A stretch of 64,000 nt of DNA from Bacteroidota bacterium. GTDB lineage: Bacteria > Bacteroidota > Bacteroidia > UBA8524. The number at the start of each line of letters is the position of its first letter. Position 1 is the first letter of the stretch. A program made the position numbers and the translations under genes. The notes under the pieces were generated by a model. That model worked only from the letters and a program-made list of their open reading frames with translations. It searched no databases and was not told where the DNA came from. This document shows, piece by piece, positions 43,523-52,687 of this stretch. Where the stretch lies: positions 1 through 64,000 of the forward strand of contig SBGR01000038.1 of the NCBI GenBank assembly GCA_006226545.1, given 5' to 3'.

Positions 43523-44397
43523 AGTAAATCGGAGAGGACAACACTCAGATCGGTATGGTTTGCTTGCCATCCAATCTCAGCTCCTCTTACCGATATAACC
43601 TTGTGGTCGGCTAAAAGTTCATCGCTGAAATCGCCAAAAATTAATTTTAACGCAAAAGCAGGAACAGGTGGAAGCCAAACCGGTCGCTTCAGTTGTTTAG
43701 CGATGGTCTTGGTCATGGTTTTATTGGTGGTAAACTGTCCGCTTACGCCATTGAAAATACCGGTTCCGTTTTGGCATAGGCGATCAAATAATTGAGTAAG
43801 ATCGCGAATGTCTATCCAGCTTATCATTTGTTTTCCGCTACCTAAAACAGCGCCTGCACCCAGTTTGATGGGTTTAGACATGGCTTCCAGAAATCCGCCT
43901 TTATCGCTCAGCACAATACCTATACGCACAATAGCTGTATCAACCGGAGCTTTCAGCGCTTCTGCTTCCCAGTCGGAGCAGAGTTTAGCTAAAAAACCTT
44001 GACCCTGTGCAGAACTTTCATCCATGGTATTCCCTCCATTCGGGTAATAGCCAATGGCCGAAGCAGAAATGAATTTTTTTAGTTTCGGCATTTTCGGCAT
44101 GTATTTCAACAAAGTGGAGGTGCTTTGAAGCCGTGAATCGATGAGCTCTTGTTTGTATTTTTTAGTCCAAAGCTTACCGGAAACGCTGGCGCCGGCCAAG
44201 TTGATGATAACCTCCGTTTCCAAACAAGCTGCCTCATCCATCAATTGAGAGGAGGGGTCCCAAGAGAAAGTTTTTATATTTGCCTTTGGTGAAACTGAAC
44301 GGGAAAGTACCGCAACGTCATGACCTTCTTTTTTCAGGTGTGATGCTAATGCGGTTCCAACTAAACCGCTGCCTCCGGCAATTAAAATAGAACTCAT
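43519..44397 (-). CDS. TIGR01777-family SDR epimerase-like protein
   Basis: The 292-residue atypical short-chain dehydrogenase shows the N-terminal ILIAGGSGLVGTALASHL (4-21), VIINLAGASVSGKLWTKKYKQEL typical of TIGR01777/YfcH proteins, ASAIGYYPNGG with the catalytic Tyr, and a C-terminal DUF1731-like segment VSVRGAEIGWQANHTDLSVVLSDLL. Its reaction is unknown. It is first in the operon with photolyase (4-base overlap) and mscS, and divergent from the MerR/B12 regulator. Such epimerases recur next to photolyases in other genomes. Confidence 0.9.
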   Translation of the reverse strand: MSSILIAGGSGLVGTALASHLKKEGHDVAVLSRSVSPKANIKTFSWDPSSQLMDEAACLETEVIINLAGASVSGKLWTKKYKQELIDSRLQSTSTLLKYMPKMPKLKKFISASAIGYYPNGGNTMDESSAQGQGFLAKLCSDWEAEALKAPVDTAIVRIGIVLSDKGGFLEAMSKPIKLGAGAVLGSGKQMISWIDIRDLTQLFDRLCQNGTGIFNGVSGQFTTNKTMTKTIAKQLKRPVWLPPVPAFALKLIFGDFSDELLADHKVISVRGAEIGWQANHTDLSVVLSDLL

Positions 44398-44444
44398 CGG
44401 CTATGATTTTTAATAAGGTGTAAACAAAGCTAAACTTTAAGTGT
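44398..44444. promoter_or_regulatory. Divergent control region between the photolyase operon and the B12 regulator
   Basis: Only 47 bases separate the two divergent start codons. They contain a direct repeat of TAAAC (44421 and 44431) and a rough inverted pair TAAACA ... TGTTTG reaching into the regulator start. This is the expected place for an autoregulatory MerR-family operator covering both promoters. Operator identity is inferred from position and repeats only. Confidence 0.45.
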
Positions 44445-45368
44445 TTGTCAAATAAAAACCACATAGCCTTGTCACGTTTTTCTATCAAAGACATAGAGAC
44501 GATTACCGGTATCAAAGCGCATACGCTGCGTATTTGGGAACAGCGGTATAACCTGATTGAGCCGAAGAGAACGGATACCAATATCAGGTATTACGATGAT
44601 AACGACCTGAAGTTTATTCTGAACGTATCCATCCTGAACAATTACGGAATCAAGATTTCCGAGATTGCTAAGATGCCGTTGAGTAAAATCCAAGAAATGG
44701 TACTCAGCATTTCGGAGAAAGACTCGCCTTTCGAAAGCCAGATCAAAGCACTGATATCAGCCATGTTTTCGCTGGATGAAGGAGCTTTTAACCGCATGCT
44801 GTCTACCAATATTTTGCGCATTGGCTTGGAAGAAACCATGATACGTGTGGTTTTCCCATTTTTACATCAGATTGGGGTACTTTGGCTTACAGGCAGTATT
44901 CATCCGGCGCACGAACATTTCATTACCAACCTTATCCGACAAAAGCTCTTTGTTGCCATTGATGCGCAAACAGGTGCAAGCAGCGGTAAATCTCGGCGGT
45001 TTTTATTGTTTCTACCTGAAGGCGAGCCGCATGAAATAGGTTTACTCTTCGCAAATTACATGATCCGTGCTCGCGGACATGAAGTGGTTTACCTGGGTCA
45101 GAATCTGCCTTTTGAAGATTTGAAAGTTGTATTTGAATTTTACAATCCGGAATACGTCTTAAGCGCGGTAACAAGCGGAGTAACGGATGGTGATATTCAG
45201 CATTTTGTAGATACGGTTTCCAATACTTGGCCTGATGCGAGTGTGATGCTTACCGGCTACCAAATTGTCAATGCCCAAAACCTGAAGGTCCCGAATAATG
45301 TGCAGGTGGTGCCCGATTTGGAATTCCTTCGTGCCTACGTTGAGCAGGTAGATCACGTTACCGTATAA
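44445..45368 (+). CDS. CarH-type MerR regulator with adenosylcobalamin light-sensor domain
   Basis: The 307-residue protein has an N-terminal MerR DNA-binding domain (FSIKDIETITGIKAHTLRIWEQRYNLI; 12-38), a helical B12-cap domain, and a C-terminal cobalamin-binding Rossmann domain. Residues W147, E157 and H158 form the Wx9EH motif that caps adenosylcobalamin in CarH photoreceptors, and E194-P-H196-EI-G199 is the ExHxxG B12-ligand motif. By analogy it represses in the dark as a tetramer and falls off DNA when light breaks the Co-C bond. A TTG start at 44445 (or 44469) must be used, as no ATG precedes the HTH. It is divergent from the photolyase operon. Confidence 0.88.
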   Translation: MSNKNHIALSRFSIKDIETITGIKAHTLRIWEQRYNLIEPKRTDTNIRYYDDNDLKFILNVSILNNYGIKISEIAKMPLSKIQEMVLSISEKDSPFESQIKALISAMFSLDEGAFNRMLSTNILRIGLEETMIRVVFPFLHQIGVLWLTGSIHPAHEHFITNLIRQKLFVAIDAQTGASSGKSRRFLLFLPEGEPHEIGLLFANYMIRARGHEVVYLGQNLPFEDLKVVFEFYNPEYVLSAVTSGVTDGDIQHFVDTVSNTWPDASVMLTGYQIVNAQNLKVPNNVQVVPDLEFLRAYVEQVDHVTV

Positions 45369-45374
45369 TTTTTC

Positions 45375-45405
45375 TTGTAGCTCTTCACTTGGCTTGCTAA
45401 GTTTG
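45375..45405 (+). promoter_or_regulatory. Promoter of the peptide ABC ATPase gene
   Basis: TTG (45375-45377), 20 bases, then TAAGTTTG (45398-45405), a good Bacteroidota promoter. The ATG at 45410 follows four bases after the -7 box. Confidence 0.6.
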
Positions 45406-45409
45406 TTGC

Positions 45410-47098
45410 ATGCCGCTACTTGAACTCCGAAACCTTGCTGTGTATTTCAAAGCTGAAAAGCAGGAGTTTGCTGCGGTTCAAGGATTAAATTTCAGTCTGA
45501 ATGCAGGCGAGTCTTTAGCGATTGTTGGCGAATCCGGATCTGGAAAAAGCGTTAGCCTAAAGGCCATGATGGGCTTGCTTCCGCAGCGAGCCATAGCGCG
45601 TATCGAAGGGGAGGCCTTATTTACTCGGGACAACAAAACGGTAGACTTGCTAAAGTTGAGTCAGAAGGAGTTACGCCCCTACCGAGGTAAAGGTTTAGCA
45701 ATGATTTTTCAAGAACCCATGACGGCCCTTAATCCCGTTATGCGCTGCGGCGAACAAATCTTAGAAGCGGTTCTGCTGCACACTAAACTAAAGGGTAAAG
45801 AAGCCAAGAACCGAGTTTTGGCTTTGCTCGAAGAAGTCAGGGTTTCAGAAACTGAACGAATTTATAAATCGTATCCACACGAGGTTTCCGGTGGACAAAG
45901 ACAGCGTGTGATGATTGCGATGGCCCTAGCCGGAGATCCGCAAGTGCTGATTGCCGATGAACCAACTACGGCGCTGGATGTTTCGGTGCAAGCTTCCATT
46001 TTAGAATTGCTTAAGCGACTCAAAGAAGAACGCGGAATGGCACTTATCTTTATTTCGCACGACCTCGGTGTGGTGAAACAAATTGCCGATCGCTGCCTTG
46101 TGATGTTCCGAGGGGTGAAATTGGAAGAACAAAATGCGGATGACTTATTTAGGTCGCCTCAACACGTATATACCAAAGCTTTATTGGCTTGCCGACCTGG
46201 AGCAAGAACACCGGGCACGCGGCTGCCTGTGATGCGTGATTTCTTCGATTTAACAGAAGAAGGGGAGTTTATTCCAAAAACGCTTGCTCCTGGTTATGAA
46301 GCGCTACACACCCGTCCTGAGCAAAACCCCTATTTGAAAATTGAAGACTTGAAAGTGAGCTACCTGGAATCAGGAGCCTGGGCCTCCAAACAGAAGAAAG
46401 AGGTGATTCATGGGCTCGACTTTGAAATTTTCAAAGGCGAAACCTTGGGTTTATTGGGCGAAAGTGGAAGTGGAAAGTCAACATTGGGCCGGGCCATTAT
46501 GCAGTTGATTCGGTATTCAGGAAAGGTTTGGCTGGAAGGCAAAAACCTGAACGGCAAAGACAGCTTGAGCCGCAGAAAATTGTCGGCAAAAATTCAACTG
46601 ATTTACCAAGATCCCTATGCTTCACTAAATCCGGTTCTGCGTGTTGGCGATGCCTTAGACGAGGTGATGTTGGTGCACGGCGAAGGTGATAGCAAAAAAC
46701 GAAAAGCAGCTTGTATAGCGATGTTGGAAAGAGTAGGACTTAGCGAATCGGATTTGGCCAAGTACCCACATGAATTTTCGGGGGGACAACGTCAGCGTAT
46801 TTCCATCGCTAGAGCACTTTTATGCAAACCTGAATTTATTGTTTGCGATGAGTCGGTTGCCGCTTTAGACGTTTCCGTTCAGGCGCAGGTATTGAATTTA
46901 CTCATGGAACTGAAGGCGGAGTTTGGGCTAACCTACCTCTTTATCACCCACGATTTACAAGTGGTAAAACACATTGCCGACCGTGTGCTGGTATTGAATA
47001 AAGGAGGTATAGCTGATTTGCAAGCTACGGCGGATTTGTTCCGAAATCCACAAGACGAATACACCAAAAACTTATTGGAAGCCTACCCGGTAGCTTGA
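45410..47098 (+). CDS. Fused dipeptide/oligopeptide ABC transporter ATPase (DppD-DppF type)
   Basis: The 562-residue protein fuses two ABC nucleotide-binding domains, as in YejF/GsiA. The first has Walker A GESGSGKS, Q-loop MIFQEPMTALNP, signature SGGQRQR and Walker B VLIADEPTTALD. The second has GESGSGKST, LIYQDPYASLNP, SGGQRQR and FIVCDESVAALD, with Ser where Pro is usual after the catalytic Glu, a substitution I recall from Bacteroidota OppF-like proteins. Oligopeptide-transporter C-terminal segments (YTKALLACRPG, YTKNLLEAYPV) follow each domain. No permease or binding protein is adjacent, so the rest of the importer must be elsewhere. The gene end overlaps a convergent gene by 16 bases. 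Confidence 0.92.
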   Translation: MPLLELRNLAVYFKAEKQEFAAVQGLNFSLNAGESLAIVGESGSGKSVSLKAMMGLLPQRAIARIEGEALFTRDNKTVDLLKLSQKELRPYRGKGLAMIFQEPMTALNPVMRCGEQILEAVLLHTKLKGKEAKNRVLALLEEVRVSETERIYKSYPHEVSGGQRQRVMIAMALAGDPQVLIADEPTTALDVSVQASILELLKRLKEERGMALIFISHDLGVVKQIADRCLVMFRGVKLEEQNADDLFRSPQHVYTKALLACRPGARTPGTRLPVMRDFFDLTEEGEFIPKTLAPGYEALHTRPEQNPYLKIEDLKVSYLESGAWASKQKKEVIHGLDFEIFKGETLGLLGESGSGKSTLGRAIMQLIRYSGKVWLEGKNLNGKDSLSRRKLSAKIQLIYQDPYASLNPVLRVGDALDEVMLVHGEGDSKKRKAACIAMLERVGLSESDLAKYPHEFSGGQRQRISIARALLCKPEFIVCDESVAALDVSVQAQVLNLLMELKAEFGLTYLFITHDLQVVKHIADRVLVLNKGGIADLQATADLFRNPQDEYTKNLLEAYPVA

Positions 47099-50013
47099 AT
47101 GCAAATACGTGCATAAGCCAATTGGCCATTCGCTAGTATAAAACGCAAAGTATACATGCCGGGAGACAAGTCTAGTTTGATGTGCTGTGCCGGATTAATT
47201 TCTTCTCCAACAATTTTTCCTTCGCTGGAAATGACTTGCAACTTGGTAACAGTCTCGGCTGCAGAATAATTAAATACGCCGTTGTTGGGATTAGGGTAAA
47301 CCTGCAAGGTCTGGATAGCTGCAGTTTGGCTAATTCCGGTTTGTAAATCAATTTCAAAGTAGACCGTATCGCTAGAACACTCATTCGAATCTTCCAAAAC
47401 CACCCATTGCTTGTAGTTGCCGTCTTGGTTAAATGCGGGGCTATAATACTGTTTGTGAGCAGAGTCTGCAGCGGCATGATTCCAAGTGCCTCCCCAGTAA
47501 TAATGTGCCTTAGCTTGGTAATCGCCAATAATGAGTGAAGCATTTCTTTCCGTATGCATCCAGCTGTTTTTTGTCATTGGAGTTTTGCCTTTGGGGTAGG
47601 CTCTAAACTCGAGTGAGTCGGTCCAAGCACAAAGTGAATCGCTTAAGGTCCATTTGAACTGATGTAATCCTGTATCCCGTAAACTGTATTCGTTTAGGTA
47701 AAAGTTAGCGATGTTAACCGTATCTACTTTTTCATGGTCCAGTTGAAGTTGAAGCTGCACCGCACCATAACTGAATAGTTGAAACACACCGCGATTTTGT
47801 GGAGTTCCAATGCAGATGCTATGGTTCACCGGAGAAAAGCCGTGGCTTAGCTCGAGCTTTGGCCTTTGGTAAATGGAGTCGAACCAAGTCTTACGGCATC
47901 CCAGTTCATCGCTCAATTCCATTTCAAAAAGCTGCCAACCGGTATCTGGGAATTGCGTAGACCAAGCACTGTCTGAACCGACATGTTTTTTGTTCAAGAA
48001 CCAATCAACTCGACCGTGGCTGTGTTGCGATTGTAAATTTAAATCCGCACCATAGCATAATTCCTTCGACTGAAACTTCCAATTAGAATGGAGTTTTTCC
48101 ATTTGTTGCACTTGGATGGAGTCTGCAGAATAGCAGCCAGAATCACTCAGAATCTCCAATTTGATGGTATGCAGTCCCGCTGAACCTAAGGTATACTGTG
48201 TGTCTAATGCCGAGCTTATGAAATTCTCGTTTATCAGCCAACTGCGCTGGATTCCACTAGACTGGCCATTCATGTCTTTGAGCTGAATACTTTGATCGTA
48301 ACAAAGGCTATCGGGTTGGGATGCAATTTGAGCGATGTAAAGTGGGTTCAGTAAAATAGAATCAGCCACTACCTGACTGTATTGATAGAAGGAGCCTGAT
48401 TGTGTGAATCGGAGATTTCTTCCTCGAATACCTATATAATGTGTTCCCGCAGAAAAATTACCGGTCCAGCTGCTGTCTTGTCCTGGTATGCGAACCAACA
48501 ATTGCCAGTTTCCCATGCTGTCTAAGACAACTATGTCTAGGCTGTCCCAGACAACGGATTTATTCCAACTTACTTGAATCCCTTGATTGGTGCAATTGGC
48601 AGAAAGCTGAATGGTATCAGCCGGCTTCAAAGGGAATACGGGTAGACTTGGATCTCCCATTAAGGCTGCGTGGGTGAAAGCATCGCCGAAACCTACCAAA
48701 TAGGTTATTGAATCGGCTTTTTGAGCTTCTAGCGATAAAATTCCGATGGGGTCTCCTAGGGCAGCATGATGCATGACAGCATGTGGTCGTCCCGACCAAA
48801 AATTGGTGAGTCCCCAGCCTTTGGAGGCGAGCGGAGCACGCAGAAAATTATTGGGATTGTCCCAGTCGCCAAAATAGCTACCGAATAAAAGTGTAAAAGG
48901 GTTTAAAAGTGAATCGGAGGCAAGCTGGGCGCTGTTGCCAATACCACTGGCGCCTTGGTATGAGCCACCGCCGCATCCATAAGAAAAGAGGTAGTCTTGG
49001 TTGTTTAGCGATGTTCTGTAATCGCCATTTGAAATACTATCGCTTGGAATAAATGTGCTGAAATTCCGCCACGCCCCGGAGGCAAATGCTTCTCCACCAA
49101 AAACACCAAAATTATCATCAATAACCGCTCTCTCGCTAAACTGAACTTCGTTGGTCCTGAAGCGATGTGCTTTGGAAAGGTATCGACGCGTTAAAGTTGT
49201 ATCGTCGCCAAACAGTGGCATATTGTAAAAATCTACGCGACCGATGCCTATGCGCGCGCCTTGAGCGGAGGTTTCCCAATTATCGAATTTGCCATCGAAT
49301 GGTACATTGAAGTTTCGCGGACTGGATGAAATGCTATAGTTGAATAAGCTGTCCGTCCAAACGGTATCGAAGCTCCCGTAGTAAACATCGGCAGGCCATG
49401 CGCCAAAATGATCCCAATGAGCATCTGGCATAAATACTCCTGCGTAAGGAACCGGAATATGTCCCAGTAAATACAGCATGGTTCTGCTGTTTGTGTCTTG
49501 GAGCCAAGCAGATTGAATGCGTGCTTTAACGGCAGAGACAGACTCATTTCTCCCGGCGTATAGTACATTAACTCTCCAGTTTTCAGCAAGAAGTTCGTGT
49601 TTCAGCTCCTTTAACTCATTAGCCAAAGGAAGCAGGTAGTTGCTATCGATAAGTAGGAGAATCCGTTTGGGTTGGTTAATGGCGTCGTAGGCATGCCCAA
49701 GGCTAATATAGCCAACAGCCGTTGCTGTGCCACGGTATTCTTTGACGAAATAGTCTTTTCGTTGGCCGGGTAAAAGACTGGAGTCTATGTACTGATTTAG
49801 GGTTCCCGAAAGGCTGTCAAGAAAAACCCAAGTTAAGGACTCCGGACTCTTGGAATAAATCACCCTAGAGCTTGCTTTTGCATTGCCTTCCCAGCTGATG
49901 CCATACGGATATTGATCGCCGATTTTATGCAGCTCTACCGCATAGTCGCGAACATTTTGAGCGGTGCTATTAAGCGATAACAAGGTTAAGAGTACGAAGG
50001 TGAATTGTTTCAA
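47083..50013 (-). CDS. T9SS cargo with gingipain-like (C25) fold lacking catalytic residues
   Basis: The 976-residue exported protein has a signal peptide (to about 19). A region at about 115-455 follows the order of C25 cysteine proteases: RILLLIDSNY, WRVNVLYAGRNESVSAVKARIQSAW, TMLYLLGHIPVP, ADVYYGSFD, ARIGIGRVDF, RYLSKAHRF, LFSYGCGGGSY, LLFGSYFGDWD, and the closing ALMGDPSLPVF. In gingipains the GHG segment supplies the catalytic His and the later strand the Cys; here they read GCG (Cys347) and GS (Ser379), so it is probably not an active C25 protease. Ig-like and PKD-like domains fill 460-890. The last 75 residues form a T9SS type A tail (VYPNPNNGVFNYS ... LSPGMYTLRF). Confidence 0.82.
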   Translation of the reverse strand: MKQFTFVLLTLLSLNSTAQNVRDYAVELHKIGDQYPYGISWEGNAKASSRVIYSKSPESLTWVFLDSLSGTLNQYIDSSLLPGQRKDYFVKEYRGTATAVGYISLGHAYDAINQPKRILLLIDSNYLLPLANELKELKHELLAENWRVNVLYAGRNESVSAVKARIQSAWLQDTNSRTMLYLLGHIPVPYAGVFMPDAHWDHFGAWPADVYYGSFDTVWTDSLFNYSISSSPRNFNVPFDGKFDNWETSAQGARIGIGRVDFYNMPLFGDDTTLTRRYLSKAHRFRTNEVQFSERAVIDDNFGVFGGEAFASGAWRNFSTFIPSDSISNGDYRTSLNNQDYLFSYGCGGGSYQGASGIGNSAQLASDSLLNPFTLLFGSYFGDWDNPNNFLRAPLASKGWGLTNFWSGRPHAVMHHAALGDPIGILSLEAQKADSITYLVGFGDAFTHAALMGDPSLPVFPLKPADTIQLSANCTNQGIQVSWNKSVVWDSLDIVVLDSMGNWQLLVRIPGQDSSWTGNFSAGTHYIGIRGRNLRFTQSGSFYQYSQVVADSILLNPLYIAQIASQPDSLCYDQSIQLKDMNGQSSGIQRSWLINENFISSALDTQYTLGSAGLHTIKLEILSDSGCYSADSIQVQQMEKLHSNWKFQSKELCYGADLNLQSQHSHGRVDWFLNKKHVGSDSAWSTQFPDTGWQLFEMELSDELGCRKTWFDSIYQRPKLELSHGFSPVNHSICIGTPQNRGVFQLFSYGAVQLQLQLDHEKVDTVNIANFYLNEYSLRDTGLHQFKWTLSDSLCAWTDSLEFRAYPKGKTPMTKNSWMHTERNASLIIGDYQAKAHYYWGGTWNHAAADSAHKQYYSPAFNQDGNYKQWVVLEDSNECSSDTVYFEIDLQTGISQTAAIQTLQVYPNPNNGVFNYSAAETVTKLQVISSEGKIVGEEINPAQHIKLDLSPGMYTLRFILANGQLAYARICIQATG

Positions 50014-50131
50014 GGGAGGGGCTTAAGGGTAAACAAATATACGCAACTAAGTATTTAGTTTTTAATGCCATAAATTTTTGTTTTTGAAGAACTTATTTGC
50101 ACTTGATAAGATTAATTTTAGGTAAAGTGTC

Positions 50132-50161
50132 TTGTTTACAATCTGAATAGACCTACCTTTG
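50132..50161 (+). promoter_or_regulatory. Promoter of the DEAD-box helicase gene
   Basis: TTG (50132-50134), 19 bases, then TACCTTTG (50154-50161) is an ideal match. It leaves a leader of about 70-75 bases before the ATG at 50241, much longer than the other leaders in this window, containing CCGG repeats that could pair. A structured leader would fit a cold-responsive RNA helicase. Confidence 0.8.
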
Positions 50162-50240
50162 CGCCGGTTTTTTGGGAAGCCGGTCCATCAATGTCCGAAA
50201 GAAGTACTGTTGGCTGGCTTAGCAGAACATATTTTTTTGA

Positions 50241-52013
50241 ATGACGACATTTCAAGACTTGGGTCTTTCTCAGGAGCTAATCGCTGCTATTGAGAAACTG
50301 GGATTTGTACATCCCACGCCCATCCAGGAAAAAGCGATTCCTACGCTGTTAAATGCTGAGCGCGACTTTGTTGGTTTAGCATCTACCGGGACCGGTAAAA
50401 CAGCAGCCTTCGGTTTGCCGATGTTGCAAAGCATCAATCCGGCTAACCGTAACACTCAGGGGCTTATCATTGCTCCTACACGCGAACTTTGTTTGCAAAT
50501 TGCCAACGACTTAAAAGCGTTTTCTAGCGAATTACCTCAAATTGATGTAGTTGCTGTTTACGGTGGTGCCAACATCACCATGCAGATCAAAGAGCTACGC
50601 AGAGGTGCTCAAGTTATTGTGGCCACTCCAGGTCGTCTTATCGACTTGATCCACCGCGGTGCTGCTCAGATTCATGGAGTAGACTATGTGGTTTTGGATG
50701 AAGCGGATGAGATGTTGAACATGGGATTCCAAGAAGACATCGATGAGATTCTTTCTTCTATTCAAGAAGAGCGTCGCATCTGGTTGTTCTCTGCTACCAT
50801 GCCGGCTGAAGTTCGCCGCATCGCTAGCAACTACATGTTCAATCCGTTGGAAGCTACCGTTGGAACGAAAAACGCAACCAACGCGAATATCCGCCACGAA
50901 GTTTATTCAGTTAGAGCAAGAGACCGTTATGCTGCCTTAAAGCGCATCATCGATTTCTATCCTGAAATCTTCGGTATGGTATTTACCCGCACCAAAATTG
51001 AAGCGCAAGATGTAGCTGAGAAATTGATGCGCGACGGATACAATGCAGATGCTTTGCACGGCGATTTATCGCAAGTGCAACGTGATAAAGTAATGGCCCG
51101 TTTCCGCGACCGTAGTATCCAGATTTTAGTGGCTACCGACGTAGCGGCACGTGGTATCGACGTAGACAACATCACTCACGTAATCAACTTCGGAATTCCG
51201 GATGAGTTGGAAGTGTATACCCACCGTTCAGGTAGAACTGCGCGTGCAGGTAAAACCGGAACATCCATCTCTATCATCCATTCCAAAGACAGCGGTAAGG
51301 TGAGACAGTTGGAGAAAATCAGTAAAGCGGTTTTCCATAAAATGGAGATTCCTACAGGTGAAGAAGTTTGCGAAAAGCAATTGTTCAGCTTAGTGAAGAA
51401 AGTTCATGATGTGGAAGTAAACCAAGCAGAGATTGAACAATACCTTCCGGCTGTTTACAATGAGTTGAACGATTTAAGCAAAGAAGAGTTGATTCAGAAA
51501 TTCGTTTCACTTGAATTCAACCGTTTCTTGAGCTACTACGAAGGAGCTACCGATTTGAACTTAAGAGAAGGTGAACGCGATACCAGAGGCGGAGACCGCT
51601 CAGGTAAGTTTGATCGCTTCTTTGTGAGCTTAGGCGAGCTAGACGACTTCGATAAACAAAACATGCTTCGCTTCATCAACAGCTTGAAGTTAGGCCGTAT
51701 TGAAGTTGGACGTATCGAAATCAAACGTTCTTTCAGCTTTGTAGAAATTGAAACCTCTATGTCTGAAGAATTCCAAGAGAAGGTAAATGCCTATGTATTG
51801 GATGGTCGCCAATTGAAAGCAGAACCTGCAGGTCCACGTCAAGGTGGCGGCGGCGGAAGCTACGGCGGTGGTTCTTCTGACCGTAAAGGCGGAAAACGCG
51901 GCGACGGACGCAGATCTTTTGAAGGTAAAAAAGACAACAAAGGATATGGCAAACGTCGCGATGGCGGTAAATCAGAAGGCAAACCCTTCAAAAAGAAGAA
52001 AGCATTTTACTAA
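50241..52013 (+). CDS. DEAD-box ATP-dependent RNA helicase (DeaD/CsdA type)
   Basis: The 590-residue cytosolic helicase unwinds RNA duplexes, often in ribosome assembly and cold adaptation. Motifs run in order: Q-motif GFVHPTPIQEKAIP, I ASTGTGKT, Ia PTREL, II DEAD, III SAT, IV VFTRTK, V ATDVAARGIDVDN, VI HRSGRTARAG. A DbpA-type RRM-like domain lies at about 470-535 (DRFFVSLGELDDFDKQNMLRFINSLKL). The tail (about 540-590) is Gly/Arg/Lys-rich (RQGGGGGSYGGG ... KPFKKKKAFY) and likely binds RNA. A YbjN-like gene follows six bases later in the same operon. Confidence 0.95.
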   Translation: MTTFQDLGLSQELIAAIEKLGFVHPTPIQEKAIPTLLNAERDFVGLASTGTGKTAAFGLPMLQSINPANRNTQGLIIAPTRELCLQIANDLKAFSSELPQIDVVAVYGGANITMQIKELRRGAQVIVATPGRLIDLIHRGAAQIHGVDYVVLDEADEMLNMGFQEDIDEILSSIQEERRIWLFSATMPAEVRRIASNYMFNPLEATVGTKNATNANIRHEVYSVRARDRYAALKRIIDFYPEIFGMVFTRTKIEAQDVAEKLMRDGYNADALHGDLSQVQRDKVMARFRDRSIQILVATDVAARGIDVDNITHVINFGIPDELEVYTHRSGRTARAGKTGTSISIIHSKDSGKVRQLEKISKAVFHKMEIPTGEEVCEKQLFSLVKKVHDVEVNQAEIEQYLPAVYNELNDLSKEELIQKFVSLEFNRFLSYYEGATDLNLREGERDTRGGDRSGKFDRFFVSLGELDDFDKQNMLRFINSLKLGRIEVGRIEIKRSFSFVEIETSMSEEFQEKVNAYVLDGRQLKAEPAGPRQGGGGGSYGGGSSDRKGGKRGDGRRSFEGKKDNKGYGKRRDGGKSEGKPFKKKKAFY

Positions 52014-52019
52014 TAGATT

Positions 52020-52493
52020 ATGGCAGATATAAAGCAATTCTACGGTATCGTTGAGGAAGGTCTGATAACATTGGGCATCACCCCTGAACAAAGCCGTAAC
52101 GATGAAGAAGGTCAGTGGACCATTTACAGCGAAGAATTGGAAATTTACATCGACTTGTGGAGCGCAGGAGCGGAGCGTCAGGGGCTTTATTATTTTGAAG
52201 CTGAAGAGCAACCGATTTTGCAAGTGATTTCACCGTTTTGCCAAGCACCAAAGGAGAATTACCAAGCATTCTTGGAAGAGATGTTAGACATCAATATCGG
52301 AATGATGAAAGCAAATTTGGTGATGCGTGAAGAAGGTGGCGTGGTTTGTGTTAAATACCGCGATATCGTTCCTAACCTGAAAAAAGAGGATGTAGTAGAA
52401 GCACTGAACTGTGTGTCATACTACGCCGAATTGCTCAGCAAGGCATTCTTCGATAAATACCAAGTTAACCTGCTTCACCGCATGGATAGCTAG
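52020..52493 (+). CDS. YbjN / type III chaperone-like fold protein
   Basis: The 157-residue acidic protein has no signal or membrane segment. Its alternation of helix and strands (WTIYSEELEIYIDLWSAG, GLYYFEAEEQPILQVISPFC, NLVMREEGGVVCVKYRDIV) and terminal helix resemble the YbjN/T3SS-chaperone-like fold, but identity is weak and the assignment is tentative. It starts six bases after the helicase stop, so it is almost certainly co-expressed; a helper or regulator of that helicase is a reasonable guess. A terminator follows. Confidence 0.6.
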   Translation: MADIKQFYGIVEEGLITLGITPEQSRNDEEGQWTIYSEELEIYIDLWSAGAERQGLYYFEAEEQPILQVISPFCQAPKENYQAFLEEMLDINIGMMKANLVMREEGGVVCVKYRDIVPNLKKEDVVEALNCVSYYAELLSKAFFDKYQVNLLHRMDS

Positions 52494-52515
52494 AAAAACA
52501 ATAGATTGGGTTAAA

Positions 52516-52546
52516 GGGCAGTCTCCGAAAGGAACTGCCTTTTTTT
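52516..52546 (+). terminator. Rho-independent terminator of the helicase operon
   Basis: GGCAGT (after GG) pairs with ACTGCC around a CTCCGAAAGG loop and is followed by TTTTTTT. It lies about 22 bases after the stop codon of the YbjN-like gene. Confidence 0.85.
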
Positions 52547-52616
52547 GTGATTAGTGAGGTTGGAGTTGAGGTTAAGGACAATCAACATTAAACAATACCG
52601 ATTATACAATTCTACT

Positions 52617-52632
52617 CCCGATGAATATCGGG
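52617..52632. repeat. Short palindrome CCCGAT-gaat-ATCGGG
   Basis: A perfect six-base inverted repeat with a four-base loop lies in the 194-base gap before the lipoprotein gene. It lacks a T run, so it is not a terminator. It could be an operator or a copy of a dispersed palindrome. Confidence 0.6.
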
Positions 52633-52687
52633 ACTCACAGTCCCACCTTCACTTGTCCGTATATCCGATTTTCCCTAGTTTACAGGC

